Below are positions 1 through 5,083 of a DNA stretch of 5,083 nt, in pieces (the first letter of the stretch is position 1; the number at the start of each line of letters is the position of its first letter). The translations under genes and the position numbers were made by a program. The notes under the pieces are model-generated. The model ran no database searches. It was not told where the DNA came from and worked only from the letters and a program-made list of their open reading frames with translations. This stretch comes from Nitrospirota bacterium (GTDB lineage Bacteria; Nitrospirota; Thermodesulfovibrionia; UBA6902; DSMQ01), in NCBI GenBank assembly GCA_016207865.1, contig JACQZD010000172.1:1-5083 (forward strand). The letters run 5' to 3'.

Positions 1-312
1 ACACCGCTCATCGCTGCCGGTTCAGATAAAGGCAAAAAGGCACGCACAGGCACTCTTGAGGGTTATGACATAAATGATTTTACGCTGGCGGCAATTGCTG
101 AAAAAAAGGGCGTGCGTTACGGGCTACTCCTTTCGCCTGACAACAAGTCTTATACCGTAAAAGAAGGGACTGTACTGGGACTGCATAAAGGAATGGTCAA
201 AAAAATAACAAATGACAAAGTAATAATAAATGAATATATTATAGATTACACGGGTAAAACAAGACCCCGTGAAATAGTCTTACAACTCCGCAGGGGTAAG
301 GAGGCAGAATGA
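1..312 (+). CDS. pilP: PilP, type IV pilus assembly lipoprotein (C-terminal part, 5' end outside window)
   Basis: The frame is open from base 1 to the TGA at 310-312, giving 103 residues. The start, lipoprotein signal and N-terminal linker lie upstream of the window. The visible part matches the PilP C-terminal beta-sandwich pattern: LEGYDINDFTLAAI, then RYGLLLSPDNKSYTVKEG, a glycine/lysine turn, KVIINEYIIDYTG and a closing REIVLQL strand. PilP proteins are inner-membrane lipoproteins of about 170-180 residues that join the PilN/PilO complex to the periplasmic N0 domain of the secretin PilQ. The stop overlaps the pilQ start as ATGA, and pilQ's Shine-Dalgarno lies inside the last codons, so the two genes are almost certainly one transcript with coupled translation. 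A GTG at 112 is not the true start, because homology continues upstream of it. The call rests on motif pattern plus the position before pilQ. Confidence 0.88.
   Translation, partial: TPLIAAGSDKGKKARTGTLEGYDINDFTLAAIAEKKGVRYGLLLSPDNKSYTVKEGTVLGLHKGMVKKITNDKVIINEYIIDYTGKTRPREIVLQLRRGKEAE
297..304 (+). promoter_or_regulatory. Strong Shine-Dalgarno for pilQ
   Basis: TAAGGAGG, a full match to the 16S anti-Shine-Dalgarno, lies within the last pilP codons with 4 nt before the pilQ ATG at 309. Together with the ATGA stop/start overlap it fixes the pilQ start and suggests translational coupling between pilP and pilQ. Confidence 0.85.
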
Positions 313-2135
313 TAAAAGTAACTTCAAAGGCGTTCTTTGTTTTAAAGGGCGCATTTCTATTTCTATTTGTTTTAGCGGTGTGCTGTACGTCATCAACAGG
401 AATTGCAAATGCTGAAGATGCAGCCCTGAGCCCTGTTATCACAGGCATTGACGTGCAGGAAAGCGACAGTCTTACTGAAATCCGCATAGACAGCAATGCT
501 TCGCTTTCTTATACAATATATAAACCTTCCGACCCTTTCAGGGTTGTGGTTGAACTTCGCGATGTCGGGCTGGGCAGGTTTAAAGATAAGATGGTCCTTG
601 ATAAGTCCGGCGTCATGGAGATAATCCCGATGGAAGTTGAAGGCGCGGCAAAGACGGTCAGGCTTGAGATTGCCCTTTCGTCGCCTGTAGAAGTAACACC
701 TTTACTAAGAGGCGGCACCTTAGTCCTTTCTTTCCCAAAATCTGAACCGCCGGCATTGGAAATGCAGGATGCTTCAGCAGAGGCTGATGAATCAGCAAAA
801 GAAGCGCTGAAGGAAAAACCTTCACCGGAGGAAAAACCCGTAATTGCAGCTAAGGAAAAACCTAAGGGGTCAACGCCTGAAGCAGCGCCGCAGGCCGGGG
901 CAAAATATACAGGAGAAAAAATATCCCTTGATTTTCAGGACGCGGACCTCCTGCATATCTTCAGGCTGCTGGCCGATGTAAGCGGCTATCACATAGTCGT
1001 GCATCCTGAGGTAAAAGGTAAATTTTCAATGAGGATTTTAAATGTGCCATGGGATCAGGCGCTTGACATAATACTCCGAAACTACAGCCTGTCAAAAATA
1101 ACTGAAGGCAATATCATTCGTATTGCGCCGACAAATGTTTTAGCGCGGGAAGGCGAAGATCTGGCAAAGGCAAAAGAGGCGGAGATAAAATCAGGGGACA
1201 TTGAGACAAGAGTTTATCCAATTAACTACGCTGATGTTGACAAGGTCAAAAGCACCATTGAAACCGCCAAGGTTCTTACCAGTATGGGGTTTATAAGCAC
1301 TGACAAAAGAACAAGCAGTGTAATTATAAAGGACATAAAAGAAAAGCATGCGGAATATGAAACGCTTATAAAGTCCCTGGACCAGGCCACCCCTCAAGTC
1401 AGCATAGAGGCCCGGCTCGTAGAAGTAACAACAAACTTTTCAAAAGAGCTCGGCATACAATGGGGAACGCTCTGGAAACCGGCAGACAGCAGGATGACGA
1501 TAGGCGGGCCCGGGATTCCCGGCGGCACCGGATTTTCAAATGCCAACCCTCTTATGGTAAACCTGCCTGCAACAGTTGCATCAGGGTCCGGCGGCGCCCT
1601 TGGTATCGGTTATATAACAGGCTCCAAGGTATTTGCCCTGGATTTGCAGTTGTCGGCAATGGAAAGTTCAGGTCAGGGTAAGATAATATCAAATCCAAAG
1701 ATTACTACCATGGATAATCAAAAGGCAACTATTAAACAGGGAAGAAAGATACCGTATTCCACAACTTCTTCCGAAGGGACGAAAACCGAGTTCGTGGATG
1801 CTAATTTAGAGCTTACCGTGACGCCTCATATTACGCCCGAGGGAACCATTGTCATGGATGTTGATGCAAAAAAGAATGAGGCTGATTTTGCCCAAACATC
1901 AGGAGGAGTGCCCACAATTGACACCAAGGAGGCGACAACACAGGTTTTGGTAAAAGACGGAGACACTCTGGTTATAGGCGGCATCTTTAAAACAACAAAA
2001 TCAACCAGCGATGCAGGCGTACCTTTCTTTTCAAAGATACCAATTCTGGGATGGCTCTTTAAGAAAGAAGCTGATACAGACAATACCAGTGAACTGCTGA
2101 TATTTATAACCCCGCGGGTTATTAAATCAATGTGA
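309..2135 (+). CDS. pilQ: PilQ, type IV pilus outer-membrane secretin
   Basis: 608 residues. PilQ forms the ring-shaped outer-membrane channel through which the type IV pilus is extended and retracted. Order of parts: a signal peptide with hydrophobic core at about residues 9-26 and a likely signal peptidase I site after ANA (residue 35); one AMIN domain, about 42-142 (peptidoglycan-binding in this family); a Glu/Lys/Pro/Ala-rich linker, about 145-202, with EKP-type near-repeats; the STN/N0 domain, about 203-275 (ISLDFQDADLLHIFRLLADV); an N1/KH-like domain, about 299-362 (RVYPINYADVDKVK); then the secretin core from about 364 (VSIEARLVEV) to 606. The core holds Gly-rich gate loops near 399-435, GKIISNPKITTMDNQKA at 457-473, and the end signature VPFFSKIPILGWLFK plus ELLIFITPRVI. 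The length is somewhat short for PilQ because only one AMIN domain is present. The tandem Cys at 25-26 do not make a good lipobox. No lesion is visible. It follows pilP by ATGA overlap, and PilP is its known docking partner. Confidence 0.95.
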   Translation: MIKVTSKAFFVLKGAFLFLFVLAVCCTSSTGIANAEDAALSPVITGIDVQESDSLTEIRIDSNASLSYTIYKPSDPFRVVVELRDVGLGRFKDKMVLDKSGVMEIIPMEVEGAAKTVRLEIALSSPVEVTPLLRGGTLVLSFPKSEPPALEMQDASAEADESAKEALKEKPSPEEKPVIAAKEKPKGSTPEAAPQAGAKYTGEKISLDFQDADLLHIFRLLADVSGYHIVVHPEVKGKFSMRILNVPWDQALDIILRNYSLSKITEGNIIRIAPTNVLAREGEDLAKAKEAEIKSGDIETRVYPINYADVDKVKSTIETAKVLTSMGFISTDKRTSSVIIKDIKEKHAEYETLIKSLDQATPQVSIEARLVEVTTNFSKELGIQWGTLWKPADSRMTIGGPGIPGGTGFSNANPLMVNLPATVASGSGGALGIGYITGSKVFALDLQLSAMESSGQGKIISNPKITTMDNQKATIKQGRKIPYSTTSSEGTKTEFVDANLELTVTPHITPEGTIVMDVDAKKNEADFAQTSGGVPTIDTKEATTQVLVKDGDTLVIGGIFKTTKSTSDAGVPFFSKIPILGWLFKKEADTDNTSELLIFITPRVIKSM

Positions 2136-2239
2136 TTTATTATGTAACCTGCAATTTCGGGCAAAGTCATATCTTCAGGATTGCTCGCAATGACAGATGA
2201 GGAGTTTTTCATTCTTTGCAATGATACTTTAATTTATAT
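2136..2239. other. pilQ-aroC spacer with a dispersed-repeat fragment
   Basis: This 104-nt non-coding gap holds GGATTGCTCGCAATGACA at 2178-2195. Its reverse complement (TGTCATTGCGAGCAATCC) resembles the TCATTGCGAG...GCAATCC dispersed repeats of many environmental genomes. GCAATGA recurs at 2187-2193 and 2218-2224. No convincing rho-independent terminator or sigma-70 promoter is visible, so aroC may be read through from the pil operon. The in-frame TGA at 2222 limits how far upstream aroC could start. Confidence 0.5.
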
Positions 2240-2385
2240 ATGCCTGAAAAACTAAGGTACCTTACATCAGGGGAATCCCATGGACAGTCGCTCTCATGCA
2301 TTATTGAGGGCGTTCCTGCCAATCTTTCATTATCGGCAGAAGACATAAATAAAGACCTTGCCAGGCGGACGGCAGGGGAGGCAGG

Positions 2386-2389
<4 letters not shown>
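2240..2389 (+). pseudogene. aroC: Chorismate synthase N-terminal piece, out of frame with the rest of aroC
   Basis: A 49-codon frame from ATG 2240 to TGA 2387-2389 encodes the normal start of chorismate synthase: [12 protein letters not shown] (GESHG carries one of the two conserved active-site histidines), [20 protein letters not shown] and ARR. Codons 1-43 match the family. After ARR at 2360-2368 the family continues [15 protein letters not shown], but only AC remains before GGC AGG GGA GGC AGG ATG, which reads GRGGRM one frame over. Counting from the last Arg codon to the Met codon gives 17 nt, where the family pattern needs about 27. About 10 nt, coding most of Q-x-G-Y, are therefore missing. 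The last six codons (TAGEAG) are out-of-frame noise. No good Shine-Dalgarno precedes 2240. Read this as the 5' end of aroC 2240-3507 carrying a frameshift, unless the two pieces are translated separately. Confidence 0.85.
2374..2381 (+). promoter_or_regulatory. Shine-Dalgarno-like purine run before the internal aroC ATG
   Basis: AGGGGAGG lies 4 nt before ATG 2386, and that ATG overlaps the stop of the N-terminal piece as ATGA (2386-2389). The purine run is inherited from the codons for the conserved GRGGR motif, so it may be coincidental. Its geometry would nevertheless suit termination-reinitiation of a second AroC chain. Confidence 0.4.
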
Positions 2390-3507
<1,118 letters not shown>

Positions 3508-3542
3508 AGTAATTTCAAATAGATTTTTGAGCGAACATTATT

Positions 3543-3648
3543 GTCATTCCGTACTTGATGCGGAATCCAGATGTCATTTGTCCCACCAGGTTTTAAGCAT
3601 AAACCCGGGTTAAAGATTGGATTCCGGCTTACAACCTGCCGGAATGAC
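3543..3648 (+). repeat. Intergenic inverted repeat, GTCATTCCG...CGGAATGAC type
   Basis: The left arm, 3543-3568, opens with GTCATTCCG and closes with CGGAATCC. The right arm, 3619-3648, opens with GGATTCCGG and closes with CCGGAATGAC. Each arm is itself partly palindromic (TTCCG...CGGAA), and the two arms face each other across about 50 nt containing the palindrome AACCCGGGTT (3602-3611). This is the pattern of dispersed REP/MITE-like extragenic elements. No T-run follows, so it is not a classical terminator, although the RNA could fold strongly between aroC and aroKB. Confidence 0.8.
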
Positions 3649-3663
3649 AGCTACTTGTATTTT

Positions 3664-3688
3664 GTCATTCTGGCTTGACGGGAATGAC
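3664..3688 (+). repeat. Single short GTCATTC...GAATGAC unit
   Basis: A 25-nt unit with terminal inverted repeats GTCATTC (3664-3670) and GAATGAC (3682-3688) around TGGCTTGACGG. It is a solo copy of the same family as the arms of the element at 3543-3648 and ends 18 nt before the aroKB start. Together the two elements fill most of the 199-nt gap between aroC and aroKB, which holds no gene. Confidence 0.75.
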
Positions 3689-3706
3689 AGAAAAGATTAG
3701 GTACTT

Positions 3707-4888
3707 ATGAAAATCGTACTTACAGGTTTTATGGGAACCGGTAAGACCTCTGTGGGCAGAGAGCTCGGCAGAAGGCTCGGATACCCGTTTATTGATACTG
3801 ACAATTTAATTGAAAAGCGCGAAGGCATGCCTGTCTCCCTTATCTTCAAGGAAAAGGGCGAAGATTATTTCAGACAGCTTGAATGTGAAACAGTAGCGGC
3901 AGTCTCTGAAGAAGACAAAGTAGTGATTGCCACAGGCGGCGGTGTCATCAAAAACAAAATAAATGTGCATAATCTCAGAAGAAGAGGGATCATCATTTGG
4001 CTCAAGGCAGACCCTGAGATTATCATTAAAAGGGTAATGCTTGAAGGCGGAAAAAGACCCCTGCTTGAGGTTGAAGAGCCGCTTAATGAAATCAAAAGAC
4101 TGCTTGCCGAAAGAGAAGCACTTTACATGCAGGCGGATGTCTCCATTAACACAAACTACATAACTCCGGGTGAAGCGGCGGATGAAATTGCTGAAATGCT
4201 CGGGCTTAATCTGGAGACTGTGAGAGTTCAGTTGAAGGAGCGCAGCTATGAAATCCTCATAGGCGCCAAGACCCTTCAGAGGCTCGGGCTCAGGCTCAAG
4301 GAATTCAGACCGTCAAAAATTGCAATAGTAAGCAATAAGACAACTTTTCCCCTTTACAAAGATGCCGTGTTAAATTCAATGACTGAACACGGATTAACGC
4401 CTGAAGTCTTTCTTATCCCCGACGGAGAAGAATACAAAGACCTCCTGTGGGCGTCATATCTTTACGGAGAGCTTCTTAATAAACGCTTTGACAGGGATTC
4501 GCTTCTTGTCGCCCTTGGCGGCGGCGTTGTCGGAGATTTAACAGGTTTCGTGGCTTCAACCTACATGAGAGGGATAAAATATGTGCAGGCCCCTACAACC
4601 CTGCTTGCGCAGGTAGACAGCTCTGTCGGAGGCAAGACGGGCGTCAATCATGAATTAGGGAAAAATATGATTGGAACTTTTTATCAGCCCTCGCTTGTCT
4701 TAATAGACACTGACACATTAAAAACACTTCCGCAGAGGGAATTCAGCGCAGGCATGGCTGAGATAATAAAATACGGCGTGATTGCAGACAGGAGATTGAC
4801 AAAAAGGTCAAAGACGGAAAAATCAGGTTCATCCTCCCCGAATCCATCGGCAAGGTCAGGATTGAAGACGGGGTTGAGAGGAAAATGA
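3707..4888 (+). CDS. aroKB: Shikimate kinase - 3-dehydroquinate synthase fusion, synthase half truncated by internal deletion and frameshift
   Basis: Residues 1-167 are a complete shikimate kinase (shikimate to shikimate-3-phosphate): Walker A GFMGTGKT (7-14), FIDTDNLIE (28-36), substrate-site Arg in YFRQLE (54-59), ATGGGV (75-80), lid KRPLL (116-120) and EREALY (135-140). From about 180, after a short linker, a 3-dehydroquinate synthase begins: [19 protein letters not shown] (237-245), [19 protein letters not shown] (271-289), [20 protein letters not shown] (296-315) and [16 protein letters not shown] (346-361), where the Glu of MAEI is a metal ligand. After DRRL (361-364) the frame turns into basic, Ser-rich noise and stops at 4886-4888. 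The correct AroB tail is present one frame over, ending at 4905. About 130 residues are missing, including the histidine blocks (GHTxGHA and HGxAVxxGM type) that complete the metal site. Kinase activity is plausible; synthase activity is not. AroK-AroB fusions are known, for example in Thermotoga. The ATG start has only a weak TTAGGT upstream. Confidence 0.9.
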   Translation: MKIVLTGFMGTGKTSVGRELGRRLGYPFIDTDNLIEKREGMPVSLIFKEKGEDYFRQLECETVAAVSEEDKVVIATGGGVIKNKINVHNLRRRGIIIWLKADPEIIIKRVMLEGGKRPLLEVEEPLNEIKRLLAEREALYMQADVSINTNYITPGEAADEIAEMLGLNLETVRVQLKERSYEILIGAKTLQRLGLRLKEFRPSKIAIVSNKTTFPLYKDAVLNSMTEHGLTPEVFLIPDGEEYKDLLWASYLYGELLNKRFDRDSLLVALGGGVVGDLTGFVASTYMRGIKYVQAPTTLLAQVDSSVGGKTGVNHELGKNMIGTFYQPSLVLIDTDTLKTLPQREFSAGMAEIIKYGVIADRRLTKRSKTEKSGSSSPNPSARSGLKTGLRGK

Positions 4889-4905
4889 TAAAAGAGGTTT
4901 TGTAG
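4798..4905 (+). pseudogene. aroB: AroB C-terminal remnant in a different frame
   Basis: The frame starting at GAC 4798 reads [18 protein letters not shown], then [17 protein letters not shown] and a TAG at 4903-4905. This is the usual end of 3-dehydroquinate synthase (DKKxxxGKIRFxLxxxIG, then a strand and final helix ending at Leu). The upstream AroB frame is codon phase 3707 (2 mod 3), whereas this is 1 mod 3. The lost segment is therefore 1 mod 3 in length, roughly 390 nt judged from the family's length of about 350 residues. The junction lies near 4791-4800. The remnant has no start signal of its own and marks the original gene end. Confidence 0.85.
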
Positions 4906-4929
4906 GTGCAGGCTTGCTACGCTTTTTTT
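4902..4929 (+). terminator. Weak rho-independent terminator candidate after aroKB
   Basis: GTAG (4902-4905) pairs with CTAC (4917-4920), or with a bulge GTA+GCA pairs with TGC+TAC. GC and seven T (4923-4929) follow. The stem is short and imperfect, so this is only a candidate. Its place right at the original aroB stop fits. Confidence 0.35.
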
Positions 4930-4957
4930 ATTAAAAAAACGTGTTAAAATAATAACT

Positions 4958-5083
4958 ATGAAGAAAATAAAAGGCTTAGATGAAATCCACAAAATTATGG
5001 AAAAGATTTCTGATGAAGAAAAAGATTTAAGCCCTGAACAGAGAATTAAAAAACTTCGTGAGGAAGCTGACAGATTTTTATTA
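4958..5083 (+). CDS. Small charged hypothetical protein (5' part, runs off the window)
   Basis: From ATG 4958 the frame is open to the window end, 42 codons: MKKIKGLDEIHKIMEKIS, then DEEKDLSPEQRIKKLREEAD and RFLL. It is rich in Lys, Glu and Asp and predicted almost wholly helical, with a helix break at LSPEQ. I do not recognise a named family. The pattern (short, charged, KGLDEIHKI...LSPEQRIKKLREEADRF) resembles small conserved proteins sometimes found as the first gene of toxin-antitoxin-like pairs, but that is only an impression and the partner position is outside the window. The upstream region 4921-4957 is very AT-rich (TAAAAT at 4945-4950 could be a -10) and has no Shine-Dalgarno; no good -35 is seen. 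It lies 52 nt after the original aroB stop, so it may be a separate transcription unit. Confidence 0.6.
   Translation, partial: MKKIKGLDEIHKIMEKISDEEKDLSPEQRIKKLREEADRFLL

Noticed and set aside
23..26. Lipobox-like Cys pair in the PilQ signal peptide (residues 23-26)
   Set aside because: LAVCC lacks a small residue at -1, and a better signal peptidase I site (ANA, residues 33-35) follows, so PilQ lipidation is not claimed. The positions given are PilQ residues; the corresponding bases are about 375-386.
1460..1681. 73-codon frame on the + strand inside pilQ
   Set aside because: Out-of-frame shadow of the pilQ secretin domain, with Arg-rich nonsense-like composition.
1826..2221. 131-codon open frame on the minus strand
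   Set aside because: It is antisense to the pilQ secretin core, which has a clear protein family match, and its translation shows no recognisable domain. Other minus-strand frames (239-496, 509-718, 1191-1397, 3107-3304, 3865-4095, 4684-4992) fail for the same reason.
3675..3702. TTGACG as the -35 of an aroKB promoter
   Set aside because: TTGACG is part of the GTCATTC...GAATGAC repeat unit, and the position a -10 would need (about 3697-3703, TTAGGT) is a poor match and too close to the ATG at 3707.

Overview
The window reads as the distal end of a type IV pilus assembly operon running into shikimate-pathway genes, all on the + strand: pilP (3' part only), pilQ, aroC, an aroK-aroB fusion, and the first 42 codons of a small unrecognised gene. 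A pil-to-aro order is familiar from Gram-negative bacteria: pilMNOPQ-aroK-aroB in gammaproteobacteria and, from memory, pilQ-aroC-aroK-aroB in Geobacter-like deltaproteobacteria. An outer-membrane secretin means a diderm host. Moderate GC, a fused AroK-AroB, and repeats typical of uncultivated subsurface genomes (palindromes coding [14 protein letters not shown] peptides, GTCATTCC...GGAATGAC units, GAGTTAA/GAGTCAG heptamers) point to an uncultivated Nitrospirota-like or deltaproteobacterial lineage. This is an inference, not a taxonomic proof.

Layout: 1-312 is the C-terminal domain of PilP. pilQ (309-2135) overlaps it by ATGA behind a perfect Shine-Dalgarno and appears intact. 2136-2239 is a short spacer with a fragment of a dispersed repeat. 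2240-3507 is chorismate synthase, but it is broken: the first 43 codons lie in one frame and the rest in another, with about 10 nt missing from the conserved arginine/glycine-rich motif. The rest of aroC carries three repeat-derived in-frame insertions, each in a place where the family has a variable loop. 3508-3706 is a spacer filled with GTCATTCC-type inverted repeats. 3707-4905 is aroKB: the kinase half is complete, but the dehydroquinate synthase half has lost roughly 130 residues and changed frame. Its true C-terminal tail is still legible out of frame up to 4905. A weak terminator candidate and an AT-rich stretch precede the last, partial gene at 4958.

Functionally, PilP (inner-membrane lipoprotein) docks the inner-membrane pilus machinery onto PilQ, the outer-membrane gate. 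AroB makes 3-dehydroquinate, AroK phosphorylates shikimate, and AroC makes chorismate. The most notable features are that both adjacent shikimate genes with committed catalytic roles (aroC, aroB) carry frame-disrupting deletions, and that aroC has been repeatedly invaded by heptamer and palindromic repeats without those repeats breaking its frame. The lesions could be real gene decay, a split/reinitiated aroC, or assembly error in a metagenome contig. The sequence alone cannot decide.
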